64,000 bases of DNA from Romanomermis culicivorax (GCA_963922205.1 CAWUHX010000213.1:124001-188000); one strand, 5' to 3'. Positions 21,590 to 33,140 are shown, counted from the stretch's first letter. Numbers and translations: made by a program. Notes: generated by a model not told the origin, from the sequence alone.

Positions 21590-24560
21590 TTAATTTTTTT
21601 AGTAAAAAATTGACAAAATTTTCTAAAAATCTATAAAATTGGAAAAAAATCAGAAAAACTTTAGAAAAAAAGATAGAAACTTGAAAATTATTGAACAAAG
21701 TGGAAAAATCAAAAATTTTTAAAAACTGATCGTTTGAAAAAATTGAAAATTTGAAAAATTGGAAATTTGAAAAAATTGGAAATTTGAAAAATTTGGAAAT
21801 TTGAAAAAATTGAAAATTTGAAAGAATTAAAAATTTGAAAAAATTGAGAAATTAAAAGGTTGAAAAATATGAAAAATGGAAAGGAATTTGCAAAGTAGAA
21901 AAAGTGACAAAGTAGAAAGAAATTTCTCTCATTGAAAAATTAGCGAAAATTTTTAGAAAAATTTAAAATTAGAAAAAAAGATAAAACTTGAAAAAAATTA
22001 AAGAAGTTGAAAAAATTGAAAATTTGAAAAATTTGAAAAATTTTAAAAATTTGAAAAATTTTAAAAAACTGGACATTTGAAAAATTGCAAATTTGAAAAA
22101 ATCGAAAATTCGAAAAAATTGAAAATTTCAAGAATACGAAAAATGGGGAAGAAATTTGCAAAATTTTGAAAACTTAAAAAATTATTAAATTAATCGATAA
22201 AAATTTGAAAAAATGCAAAATTTAAAACAATTAAAACACCCATAAAAAATCGGAAAATCCGCAAAAAAATTGAACAATTAGAAAAAAAATTTGAACATTG
22301 GAGAAAGTTAAAAGTTTGAAAAAATTGAAAATGTGGAAAAATACAAAACTCGAAAAAATGTTGACAAATTGGGAAAAATTTTAAAAAATTTTAAAATTCA
22401 TACAAATTTTAAACATTTGCAGAAATTGGGCATTGAAAAAAAAATTCAAAAATTGAGACAAAAGGTTTGGAATATTGGAGAAAAATTTTAAGAAATGATA
22501 AAAACTTGAAGTAATTCGAAAAAATTTGCAAATTTGGAAATTTGAAAAAATTGAAATTTAGAAAAATTGAAATTTAGAAAAATTGAAATTTAGAAAAATT
22601 GAAAATTTCAAAAAAATTAAAATTTGAAAAAATTTAAAATTTAAAAAAATTGAAAATTTGTGAAAATTGAAAATTTGTCAAAATTAGAAATGTGAGAAAA
22701 TTTGAAATTTGGAAAAAGGGGAAACATGAAAAAATTGAAAATTTTTAAAAACTGGAATTTGGAAAACTTGAAAATTTTAAAAATTAGGAAGGATTTTCAA
22801 AAATTTGAAACAATGGAAAATTTTGAAAATTGAAAAAATTAAAAAATTTGGAAAATTGATAAAAGTTTCAAACATTGAAAGAATACAAACACTTGAAAAA
22901 ACTTGAAAAAATAGTGAAAAATGCCAAAATTTTCTAGAAGAAAGAATTTTTTAAATAGTACAGAATTTTGTAAAAAATTGAAAAAATGCTAAATTTTGTA
23001 AATAATACAAAAAATTTTGAAATTTTCTAAAAAAATTCTAGCAAAATTGCAAAATTTTATGAAAATACATTATACTATAAAACCAACAAAAATGCAACAT
23101 TTTTCGAAAAAAAAGTAAAATTTTGAAAAAAATTGTTAAATTTTTCGAAAAAATAGTAAAAATGGCAAAAACTTTGTCAAAAAATTGTTAAATTTTTGAA
23201 AAGAATTGAAAAAAGGCAAAAATTTTGTCGAAAAAACTGCAGAAAAATACGAAATTTTGTAAATAAGTTATCTAAAAATTCAAAGTTTTGTCAAAAATGT
23301 AAACATGCAAAAATTTTGTTGAAAAAGAGAATGATGTAAAAAACAAAACAAATTCAAAATTTAGCTGAAAAACGTGAAAAAATCACAATTTTGACAAAAT
23401 ATTGAGAGAAAAAGCAACCATAATAAAAAAATGTTCTGAAAAATAAACAAAACAACTGAAAAATTTGTAAAAAAACCAAAAAAATGTAACACATTGCAAA
23501 AAAATGAAAAAAAAATTAAAAATGAGGAGCAACAAAAATACAAAATGTTGTAAAAAACATGAAAATGCAAAATTTTATTAAAATAGTTTTAAAAAGCGAA
23601 ATGTGATGAAAATATTCAAAAATTTTGTAAAAAATGCGAAATATTGTGAAATTTTGTAAAAAATGCAAAAATTTTGTGATAAAATAATTAAAAAATGCAA
23701 TATTCTGATGAAAATCGTAAAAAATCTAGAATTTTCGGGAAAAAATTGCGAAAAAATCAACAACTTTCTGAAAAAATCAACAAAAATGCCAAATTTTGCA
23801 AAAAATATTGTAAAAAAGCAAAATTACGTGAAAAAATTGTAAAAAGCGCAAAAAATTGTAAAAAATGCAAAAATGCAAAATTCTGAAAAATCAAGAAAAA
23901 TGCAAAATTTTGAAAGGGAAGATTTTAAAAAAATGTAAAATTTTGTCAAAAAAATCAACAAAAATAACAAAAACGCTACAAAATTTGGTAAAAAAAATCA
24001 CCAATAATGCAAAATTTTTCGTAAAAATGAACGAATAGCAAAATTTTGCAACAAAAATTTGTAATAGATGGAGAAGTTTATGAAAAACTAAGAAAAATGA
24101 AAAAGTTTTTATAATGCAAACAAAAATTGGAAAAAATGAACAAAAACGCTAGTCTGTAAAAAAGTCTGGAAAAATAATTAAAAAATACATGATTTTGTGG
24201 GGAAAAGTAGAGGAAAAAGATTTAAAAAAATACTAAAATTCCGGGAAAAAACCAGAAAATTTGCAGAAAAATCCTCTAAATTTTCCATTTTTTAAAATTC
24301 ACCAATTTCTAAATAAAGCCCAGCCCGTACGACTCAAATTGATAGGTTTTATTTTGGGTCAACGATGCAATTTGATGTACGAAAATTAGTAAAGTCTGAA
24401 AAAATTATAAATTTTAAAAAATAAAAAAAATTTTCAAAAAATTGGTAAAAATGCAATTTTTCTTTACAAAACTAGAATAAACACAAAAACTAAAAAAAAT
24501 GCAAAATTTTGAAGAAATTTGCATAAAAATGCAAAAACTCTAGAAATTTGCAAAAAAATG
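21590..24560. repeat. Phased A/T tract, copy B, proximal part
   Basis: The same composition class as 10130-12003 up to about 22900. It then shifts to a TGCAAAATTTTG-rich variant (about 22900-24560) that is absent from copy A, so extra material was gained here. The only non-tract piece is about 24300-24370. Open frames are Lys/Phe/Asn strings and are not genes. Confidence 0.7.
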
Positions 24561-24589
24561 CTATTCAGTTGCATATTCATCAATTATCC

Positions 24590-25032
24590 GAAGGCGCACA
24601 TTGAGCATTTTCATTAAACAATTAAATTTACATTAAAAATTGATGTAACACTTTTTCCAACAATATCCATATTTACGAATTCCAAGTTGTGTCAATTGAT
24701 TGAAATAAATACATTCTACCATGCTAAAAAATCAACAAGATGTGCAAACGCAACGGTCGGCAAAGTTACAAAAACAAAACAAAACAAAGCAAAATAAAAC
24801 AAAACAGAAAAATTAGACATAAAATTTCATATAATTTCAAAAATACTTTGCTAAGAAAGGTGAATATTAAACTTTTTACCGCAGGTAGCTTGCACTAAAC
24901 ACGGTGAATTGAACTTGATTATCGGAGGCATAACGGCCAACATCAAAATGGCCACCATAATGAACACAGATTTCACGTTTGAAGTGTTTGAACAGTTGCT
25001 CTAAAATTGTGAGCAGTGGTCAATAGTGAGCT
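24590..25032. repeat. Dispersed repeat inside tract, first copy
   Basis: Moderately complex sequence with the words GAACTTGATTATCGGAGGCATAA and AAAATGGCCACCATAATGAA. Most of it recurs at 26255-26582 in the same orientation, with a ~120-base gap in the second copy. It includes an AAAAC microsatellite (about 24770-24807). No reading frame of note is seen. Confidence 0.7.
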
Positions 25033-25099
25033 ACGAAAAGCATAAATGAATGATCTTTCACTGGATTCATGACATGGGCACTTGTGGTCAAGCTGGCCC

Positions 25100-26240
25100 T
25101 GTGACCTTTTTTCAAGAAATTTGTACAAAAAAGCAAATTTAAAAAAACGCAAATGTTTGCAGAAATTAGTAAAAAGAGCAACATTTCACATAAATTTGCA
25201 AAAAAACAAAATGTTCAAGAAATTTAAGTGAAAATGCAAAATTTTGAATAAATTTATAGAAAAAATGCAAAATTTTCAGTAAATTAAAAAAACCCAAATT
25301 TTTTTGAAAAATGTTTCCCAAATTGTACATTTAGATACAGAAAAAAACCAGAAAAAGTTGAAAAAATGTGAAAAAAATAAAGTTGAAGTAAAGAAAGAAA
25401 AAAAAAACAAAATTTCCATAAAATTTCTAAAAAATGCAAAATTTCAAATAAATTTTTGAAAAATTAAAATTTTGAAATTTCGACAAAGAATGCAAAATTT
25501 CAACGAAATTCAAAGAGAAATATATATTTTCAAACATTTAGTAAAAAATGCAAAATTTTCAATAGATTGAAAAATCTAAAAGTTACGATAAACTTGTAAA
25601 AATGCTAAAGTTCCAAAAAATTTGTAAAAAAATGCAAAGTTTTCGAGAGATTTGTAGAAAAAATGCAAAAATTTCAATAAATTTGCAAAATTTCCAATTA
25701 AAAAGTGTAAGAATAAACTTGAAATTTTGAAGAAACGTGCACAAAAAATGCAAAACTTCCAATAAATATATGGAAAAAAATTCAAATTTTGAAATTTGCA
25801 GAAAAATGTTAAATTTCGAAAAAATTTTAAAAAAATTCGTAACTTTGAAGAAATTTGTAGAAAAATTGCAAAAAATTTCAACTAATTTAGGAAATGCGAA
25901 ATTTGCAATAAATTTATAGAAAATTTGCAAAATTTTGAACAATATTGTACCACATTTTCAGTAAATTTGTGCTAAATGCAAAATTTACAACAGAAAAAAA
26001 TACACACTTTCCGAAAAATGTGTATAAAACAATAAATTTTGAACAAATTTGGAGCAAAAAGCAAAATTTTCGATGAATTTGTAGATAAAGGAAAATGTCG
26101 TACATATTTCGGGAAAAATCAACATTTCGAAGAAATTTACACAAAAAAAACAAAATTTTAAGGAATTTCGTAAAAAAAAAAAATTTTCAAAAAACTTTGT
26201 GAAATACGAAAAATTTTGGATAAATTTGAAAAAATGCAAA
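25100..26240. repeat. Phased A/T tract between dispersed repeats
   Basis: AAATTTGTAGAAAAATGCAAAATTT-like variants. The minus-strand frames of 84-119 codons are Phe/Lys-rich products of the repeat and are not genes. Confidence 0.65.
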
Positions 26241-26254
26241 ATTAATTATCCAAA

Positions 26255-26582
26255 AACTATCCGGCACATTCAGCATTTTTATTAAACAATTAAATTTACA
26301 TTAAAAATTATTCTACCCTGCTAAAAAATCAAAAAGTTACAAAAAAAACAAAACAGAAAAATTAAACGTAAAATTTCATATAATTTCAAAAATACTTTGG
26401 TAAGAAAGGTGAATATTAAACTTTTTAGCGCAGGTAGCTTGCACTAAACACGGTGAATTGAACTTGATTATCGGAGGCATAACGGCCAACATCAAAATGG
26501 CCACCATAATGAACACAGATTTCACGTTTGAAGTGTTTGAACAGTTGCTCTAAAATTGTGAGCAGTGGTCAATAGTGAGCTA
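26255..26582. repeat. Dispersed repeat inside tract, second copy
   Basis: Direct repeat of 24590-25032, nearly identical over the last ~230 bases (26348-26582), with an internal deletion that removed the stretch around the AAAAC microsatellite. Confidence 0.7.
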
Positions 26583-26589
26583 AAAAAAG

Positions 26590-28595
26590 CATAAATGAAT
26601 GAAATGATAGAAACTTGAAGATCATCGAACAGTTGGAAAAATTGAAAATTTAAAAAAATGCAAAATTTGAAAGAATTGAAAATTTTTAAAAAATTGTAAA
26701 AACTTGGAAATTTGAATAATTGAAAAATTGAAAGGTTGAAAAATATGACAAAGTGGGAAGAAACTTGCAAAATTTTAAAAACTTAAAAAATTAAACATAA
26801 ATTGATTAAAATTTGGAAAAATTCAAAATTGGGAAAATTAAAAAAAAATTGAAAATTTGAAAAATTAGAAAAAATTGAAAATTTGAGAAATTTGAAAATT
26901 TTGAAAATTTGAGAATATAGAAAATTCAAAAAAATTGAAAATTTGAAAACAGAAAGTTTAAAAAAATTGGAAATTTGAAAAATTTTAAAAACTAGAGAAA
27001 TTAAAAAATAAATTGATAAGAATTCGAAAAAAGCAAAATTCAAAACTATTAAAAAACTGATAGAATATCGAAAAATTGATGGAAAAATTAAACAATTAGA
27101 AAAAAAATTTGTATATTGGAGAAAGTCAAAAGTCTGAAAAAATTGAAAATGTGGAAAAATTCAAAACTTGAAAATATGTTGACAAATTGGGAAGAATTTT
27201 GAAAAATTTTGAAAAATTGAATAATTCATACAAATTTCAAACATTTATAGAAAGTGAAAATTGAAAAAAGATTCAAAAATTCAGACAAAAAGTTAAGAAA
27301 ATTGGAGAAAAAAATTTGAGAAAGTGATAAAAGCTAAAGCTAAAAAAATATAAAAACTTGAAATTAATTGATAAGTTTGAAAAATTGAAAATTTAAAAAA
27401 TTTGAAATTTAGAAAGATTGAAAAAATTTGAAATTTAGAAAAATTGAAAAAATTTAAAATTTAAAAAAAATGAAAATTTGAGAAAATTGGAAAATTGATA
27501 AAAATTCACACATTTAGAACATTTCAAACGTTGAAGGAATATAAAAACTTGAAAAAACTTGAAAATTTGATAAATTTGGGGAGAAATTTTAAAAAATTCA
27601 AAAATTAAAAAGTTCCAGAAATTGACCAAAGGAAAAGTGTGAAAAATTTCGGAACCAGTTTGAAAAATTGAACAAAAATTTGCAACAGAAAAATTAAAAA
27701 ATTTTGAAACTTAAAAAAAATTTGAAGCATTTAAAAAACTGAAAATTGAAAAAAGGATTGAAAAATTTGAAAAAAATTGAAAAATTTGAAAAAAATTGAA
27801 AAAAACGACAAAAAAGTTTGGAACATTGAAAGTATAAAAACATAAAATAACCGAAATTACAAAAAACATAAAAATTGCGTGGAAATTTGAAAAATTTAAT
27901 AAAACTGAAAATTGAAAAAAAATTGAAAAATTAGAAAAACTGAAAATTGAAAAAAAAGATTGAAAAATTTGAAAAACTGGAAATTGAAAAAAAAAGTTGA
28001 AAAAAAGACAAAAAAGTTTGGAACATTGAAAGTATAAAAACATAAAATAACCGAAATTAAAAAAAAACTTAAGAATTGTGAAGAAATTTGAAAAATTTTG
28101 AAGACTTAAAATTTGAAAAATTTTGTAAGATTGGGAAGAAATTTCAAAAAGTTTAGAAAATCGGAAATTTCAAAAACTTAAAAATTAAAAAAATTTTGAA
28201 AATTGATACAAATTTTAAACATTTAAAAATTTTTGCAATATTTAAAAAAAATTGAAAATTGATAGAATGTAAGAACTTGGAAATAATTAAAAAATTGGAA
28301 ATTGAAAATTTGAAAAAATTGAAAATTTGAAAAATTGAAAATTTGCAAAAATTGAAAATTTGAAAAAATTGAAAATTTGAAAAAATTGAAAATTTGCAAA
28401 AGTTGAAATTTTGAAAAAGTTGAAAATTTGAAAAAGTTGAAAATTTGCAAAAGTTGAAAATTTAAAAATTTCGATAATTCAAAAACTAAGAAAAAATTGG
28501 AAGAAATTTTAGAAATTCAAAAAAAGAAACATTAAAAGCTTGACAAAAATTTGAAAAATTGGAAAATTAAAAAACAATTAAAAAAGTGAAAGAAC
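26590..28595. repeat. Phased GAAAAATTT tract, copy B, distal part
   Basis: Matches 10440-12003 of copy A almost line by line, including CAAATTGGGAxGAATTTTGAAAAATT and the join GTGAAAGAAC to the next unit. Internal shorter duplications around 27760-28020 repeat a ~190-base section (with CATTGAAAGTATAAAAACATAAAATAACCGAAATT). Confidence 0.7.
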
Positions 28596-29119
28596 CCCTG
28601 CCATGTATATCTTTGACATTCCTGTAGAATTTGAAACATGGTTTAAAGTTGAAATAACGATTTCAAAAAGTTTTAAAATAATTTAAAGTTTAAACTATAA
28701 TTTGAACAAGTTTGAAGTTTAAAATATGAAGTAAAGTTTTTCATTTTCATAAAAGTGTTGACATATCAATTGCCGTATATGGATCAATATGCATGGAAAC
28801 TGGCCAACAAACATGGATATTTCGGCCATGGAATCTGTGTTCAACATTCTACAAAACTGACACTGACTGCAAATGAATTGCTTTTGTCAGCAAACATAAA
28901 GCTATATCACAAAATTCAACTTCAGCAGCAAAAAATATAGTAAAGGCTGGCGAACTCCAATTTCTGGTTGCTTACTTTAGCACATTTTTTTATCATTAAG
29001 AAAAATGTTAAAAATTAGCATTTTTTCCCTTCATGAGAGCTCATGAAAATTAATGCAGTAACGCTGCTTTCTCGATTCCACAGAAAATATGAATTTTTAT
29101 TAGCTAATTTTATTTTACA
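28596..29119. repeat. Segmental duplication, truncated copy C
   Basis: This third copy of the unit's left end matches 12004-12544 of copy B up to a shared TTATTTxACAG, after which all similarity stops. It marks the right edge of the tandem array. It contains the same short spurious reading frame as copy A (1244-1429), with two amino-acid changes. Confidence 0.85.
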
Positions 29120-29853
29120 GTAGTATCCTATGTTCTGTATTTAATAGTCGTCTGTACAGTGATTTTTCTTTTTTTGGATTGTTCAATTGGCGTATATTTT
29201 AACCAGAAGTAAGATTTATATTTCCACATCTACTTCCTAGCTATTACATTTGTGTTATCAAATGCTGCTAAATGCTTCACTATGTAACGTACCTGCTAAC
29301 GCAGTACTGTAAATATATAGCATACTGTATGTGATAGTCATTTATTAAATATTATTTCATTTTCATAATTTATCGTCTCAAGGGTGTCTGGGATTCACAC
29401 CCAAACATTCCTGTAAAATTAGGTGAAGTACTTTATTTTGATCCTTCCACACCCTGGTAGCTGCTATTGACCCAATTAAGACACCCCAATTAATTTGCAC
29501 AAACGGCAGCTAGTCCCCTAGAACCTACACTAAACTACACATTCCATGGCTACCGAAATTCTTCATAAAAATCATAAACAGCACCTGCACACAGTAAAAA
29601 GTAGAAGCCCCCCCCCAGACAGTAGTCTCAAGTGCAACAGTAGGGACGGTCCCACAAAACATGTGTACACAGAGGAAATAGATACAGAAGCATGCACAGA
29701 AGCACAGAGGTATTGTAATATAAAGTATTGCAAAATGACCTCACATGAAGAATAATTGGTAATTTTATACTGACTTCTTTTTGAAATTGTAGCCAGAATA
29801 TATGATAATTAAGAGCTTTAATACAATTGAAATTTTTCAAATTGTCTTCACAG
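29120..29853. other. Unique sequence without a clear gene
   Basis: Ordinary-complexity AT-rich DNA just right of the tandem array. It includes a short plus-strand frame at 29546-29755 (69 codons, no family recognised) and a run of nine Cs at about 29610. Nothing here can be called with support. Confidence 0.5.
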
Positions 29854-29979
29854 CTAATTTTGGAACAAGAATATACTCATCAAATTTCGAAAGATTACCT
29901 CAGTAACACCGTGATGAACGTGCAGAATGGTCATGATATTGCAACCACTATTTCTATTTGTGATGTTCACTGCCTATGT
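29854..29979 (+). CDS. Candidate internal exon, 42 codons
   Basis: A 126-base open segment is bounded by an acceptor-like TTGTCTTCACAG (ending 29853) and a donor-like GTAAGC (29980). It is in phase at both ends and has mixed composition (it begins LILEQEYTHQISKDYL). The would-be downstream intron contains the inverted-repeat element at 30037-30520. No partner exons were identified and no family is recognised, so this is a splice-signal prediction only. Confidence 0.3.
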
Positions 29980-30036
29980 GTAAGCCAAACTCGGAATATA
30001 TCAAACAGTAGTAAGGAGCTGGTGTTGTCATTTGTA

Positions 30037-30520
30037 ACTTGGGGGTACATCACACACAAAACATAGGCAAATTTTTCTTACCTCGTGGGTTGCCAAAAGT
30101 TCTCGGGGGTACATTGGTGGTCCCCCTTTAGCTACCCCTGTTTACTGTTCAAATGCCCAATGGCTGTGGCGACCTCTATGAAACATGCCGATACATGCCC
30201 TCACTCCCTTATACATCAGCATAGGCAAAATACAAAAAGTGGAGAAGAATTGAAAAATTCAGTGCAAGTTTTGAAAAAATTACTGGCATGAAAAGACATG
30301 TGTTTTTTAGTGCATCATGATAAATAAAAATGTATCCCTTGTTTATAAATAGTTGATGTATAACAGAGTGAGGGCATGTTTGGTGGAGGTCACTAAAGTC
30401 ACTTGACATTTGAGGACTGGGGAAGCCAAAGGCCAACCCCCGGCTTACCCCCAAGAGCTTTTGGCACCCTGCCAGGTAAGACAAATTTTCATATGTTTTG
30501 TGTATGGTGCACCACCACGT
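30037..30520. mobile_element. TA-flanked inverted-repeat (MITE-like) element
   Basis: A 484-base element with long diverged terminal inverted repeats: left 30037-30218, right 30354-30520. The right arm reversed reads ACGTGGTGGTGCACCATACACAAAACATA against the left ACTTGGGGGTACATCACACACAAAACATA, and similarity continues to CATGCCCTCACTC..TTATACATCA. A TA dinucleotide lies at each outer edge (30035-30036 and 30521-30522), the target duplication of Tc1/mariner-type elements. There is no transposase. The plus and minus frames inside are by-products. Confidence 0.7.
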
Positions 30521-30622
30521 TAGGAATAACAACCCTCCCCCTTGTTACTACTTATACAACTGCAGTCTGTAGTACTACATCTGACATCATACTTCAAACT
30601 TTGGCTATTATGTCTTGTTAAA

Positions 30623-30799
30623 TCATTTACAAAAATCTGTTTTATCATACTTGGCTGAATCAATATCGTCCTTCAAAAGCGAATGTTCCCTTAATGATTT
30701 ATAGATGTAGTTTCCATCACCATCAAGCAACCACTTATGATAGACCGGGACGTTGGTGAAGAACTCTTCGGTGACCAGTTTGTATTCGTGATAGACCAT
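30623..30799 (-). CDS. Probable C-terminal exon or small ORF (58 residues)
   Basis: A minus-strand ATG frame of 58 residues that looks strongly protein-like: charged and aromatic residues are mixed, third positions are varied, and it contains VYHKWLLDGDGNYIYKSL. It ends at TGA 30623-30625. It lies about 100 bases downstream of the minus-strand spliced fragment at 30903-31737 and may be its last exon or a separate gene's tail. No family is recognised. A TGA just upstream of the ATG limits how far the frame extends without splicing. Confidence 0.4.
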   Translation of the reverse strand: MVYHEYKLVTEEFFTNVPVYHKWLLDGDGNYIYKSLREHSLLKDDIDSAKYDKTDFCK

Positions 30800-30902
30800 C
30801 TCTTTTTTTGATCAACAAATTGAATGTATTGTTAACCAGCCTCGAGTAAAGAAGAAATAAATTGAGACCAAGTCAGTCAGGGGAACAAATTTGCAATTCA
30901 AA

Positions 30903-31737
30903 TTACTTATCAATTAATTCTTCAACAAAAGAGAGATTTGTTGTAAAAAAAGTATACATAGTATTTCCACTGAATGTTGTGGCCTGCAGATCTATTTCAT
31001 GCATTGAACAGAATGCTAATAAGCTCTCTTCTGCCTGAAAAACACAAGAAGGTAGGTAAAAGAGTTTCAACATTCTTCTCAATGTAATTAATAGTATCAC
31101 CTCTGATAATGTAGGTCTTTCCATGTTAACTATATGTTCTATTATTTGCGGTATTTCTACATAGTCGGGCTTGAAATGATTCATTCCTAAATGAGGGAAA
31201 CTTTCCTAGAGAAGGAGCATTGAGGACCCATTACACTTCATTGAAACAGAATACAGTTTTTATGTTTGTCATATTGGATAAATATGTAGAAAGTAATATA
31301 CTGGATATTCTGTGATTAAAGTATTTTGAAACTAGAGCATTCATAAGCGCTTCAAGTTTGTAACAATGCAGCTTACCTAAGTTGACACCCATAGCGACAT
31401 ATATATCTTCAGAGTTAAGATATTCCCAATCGTGTAGGAATAACATCTTCATTCCATTTTTCAATACAATTCCCAAACTTTGGTCAGAATTCAAAATTGA
31501 ATGAACCCTGTGAGCATACCTTTCCAGAATTGGAACAAAACTTTCATTAGCATATTTGTCGGGTATTTCCAACGAAGTAGAGAATGCTATCCAAAGCAGA
31601 ACAGCTAGGCGACAGAACACCATGTCGCAGAAAATTTTCCAGCAATAATAATTTTCATTCCATAACTCGGGCTTGTTAGAGCAGAAAAAGCTGTTCAATT
31701 GAATGTGGAATATATTTGATAAACCCTTTCCATAACC
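30903..31737 (-). CDS. Spliced gene fragment, weakly histidine-acid-phosphatase-like
   Basis: Three exons fit on the minus strand: 31737-31377, 31186-31101 and 31034-30903. The introns (190 and 66 bases) have ends G|GTAAGC..TTTAG|G and G|GTGATA..TTTTTCAG|G, and phase is kept across both. Together they give about 192 residues and a stop at 30903-30905. The first exon is preceded by an acceptor (CATTTTAG), so the 5' part of the gene is missing from view. Within it, ICD..FCR followed about 70 residues later by MLFLHDWEYL..EDIYVAMGVN resembles the second half of histidine acid phosphatases, where an HD pair supplies a catalytic aspartate. That link is weak: the first half with RHGxR was not found. 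The foldback element at 31907 lies just upstream and may have cut the gene. Confidence 0.45.
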
Positions 31738-31906
31738 CTAAAATGTTCTAATACTGTTGAAAATGAATGATGACAAAAATTATTTTCTACTGTTAACTTT
31801 CAGTTATTTACATAGCACATTTGAAGCTTCAGGCAGCATGGGGTACACCGAATTACTAATCTCGCAATGCTTCAGATTATGGAACAGCAGTTAATGACAT
31901 TATGTG

Positions 31907-32721
31907 CGTGACCCAACAATTGAGCGCCGGACAATTGAGCGTGGACAATTGAGCGCCAGACAACTGAGCGCCGTGACAACTGAGTGCTGACAACTGAGCG
32001 CCGACAACTGACCGCCGACTATTTAATGTCAGATAAATAAATCAATCAGTTTGAAGTAACTATTTTGCATTCAGGCTTAGGCTTAGGCTTAGGCTTAGGC
32101 TTAGGCTTAGGCTTAGGCTTAGGCTTAGGCTTAGGCTTAGGCTTAGGCTTAGGCTTAAGCTTAGGCTTAGGCTTAGGCTTAGGCTTGGGCTTAGGCTTAT
32201 GCTCAGGCTTAGGCTTAGGCTTAGGCTTAGGCTTAGGCTTAGGCTTAGGCTTAGGCTTAGGCTTAGGCTTAGGCTTAGGCTTAGGCTTAGGCTTAGGCTT
32301 AGGCTTGGGCTTAGGCTTAGGGGCTTAGGCTTAGGGGCTTAAGCTTAGGGGCATAGGCTTAGGGGCTTAGGCTTAGGCTTAGGGGCTTAGGCTTAGGCTT
32401 AGGCTTAGGCTTCGTCATACGAATCAAAAATGACCATATTTGTTTGATTCATAATATTAGACGTATGGACATATATACATTACGGTAGATAATCATTACA
32501 GTAGGTAATCACTGAAATGCTAGTATTCCGTAGCGCTCAGTAAATGAAAAAAACGCTCAATTATAATGCATTAAATAGTCGGCGCTCAGTTGTCGGCACT
32601 CAAATGTCTGGCGCTCAGTTGTCGGTGCTCAAATGTCTGGCACTCAGTTTCACGGTGCTCAATTGTCACGGCGCTCAGTTTCACGGTGCTCAATTGTCCC
32701 GCGCTCAATTGTCAGTGCACC
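31907..32721. mobile_element. Foldback element with subrepeat TIRs and TTAGGC core
   Basis: An 815-base element flanked by a perfect 9-base direct repeat, CATTATGTG (31898-31906 and 32722-32730). Its terminal inverted repeats (31907-32028 and 32569-32721) are arrays of a ~14-base subunit, GACAAYTGAGCGCC on the left and its reverse complement on the right, and both arms finish inward with the mirrored GACTATTTAATG. A 9-base duplication and repetitive arms are typical of Mutator-like or Foldback transposons. It has no transposase, so it is non-autonomous. The core is a telomere-like array. Confidence 0.8.
32073..32412 (+). repeat. Interstitial (TTAGGC)n telomere-type array
   Basis: About 340 bases of TTAGGC, nearly perfect to about 32320, with a few variants (TTAAGC, TTGGGC, TTATGC). 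After that, TTAGGGGC units are mixed in. TTAGGC is the nematode telomere unit. The array is inside the foldback element rather than at a chromosome end. The 87-codon Gly-Leu frame across it is not a gene. Confidence 0.95.
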
Positions 32722-32734
32722 CATTATGTGATTA

Positions 32735-33140
32735 GCGAGTGAAGCTTCAGAAGACAATGGGAGTACAAAGTCACAAAGTTTTCCACTCTTGAAAATGTGT
32801 ATTTTTCAATATTAATTGCAGATATTTGTCTTTTTCAATCATTTTTCATCTTTTTCTCACTTTTACTAGTTTGAAGATTCTTTTTTATAATTCATGGATC
32901 ATCAATTGGTTATTGTGTTTGACTTTGGGCGTGGTGGATTTTGGGGAAAATTGGCCCAAGCAATAACTTCACATGGATTTATGTGTGACTGTTTTGCGTG
33001 TTTCTGGTAATTTTTCTTGATTTTTTTGACAAGATTTTATGCGTCATCCCATCGTCACTATTTTTATGTATTTATTCTTAATTTTATCGGCCTGGCACTA
33101 TTAATTTGCCAACAGAAGCTCAATATGGTAAATTGTATAG
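32735..33140. other. Unique sequence, no gene seen
   Basis: Ordinary AT-rich sequence between the foldback element and a retroelement-like remnant. There are no long frames, terminal repeats or RNA signatures that I can support. Confidence 0.5.

Larger units (their letters stand above)
12004..28595. repeat. Segmental duplication, copy B (expanded)
   Basis: This is the second tandem copy of the 10.9 kb unit. It is collinear with copy A from 12004 to about 21600, then enlarged by several kb of A/T tract (about 22900-26600) before the distal part of the tract (26800-28595), which again matches the end of copy A (10440-12003). The join to copy C repeats the unit's left boundary, as expected from unequal exchange or replication slippage between A-rich tracts. 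Confidence 0.88.

Noticed and set aside
25576..28450. Phe/Lys/Asn-rich minus-strand frames of 60-119 codons in the A/T tracts
   Set aside because: They are explained by tract composition, not kept between copies, with no varied residues or start context.
31231..31376. Continuation of the 155-codon minus-strand frame past 31377
   Set aside because: A strong donor (G|GTAAGC) with a phase-matched acceptor at 31187 gives a more protein-like join, so this part is probably intron.
32065..32328. 87-codon Gly-Leu repeat protein
   Set aside because: It is the translation of TTAGGC repeats, a telomere-type array.
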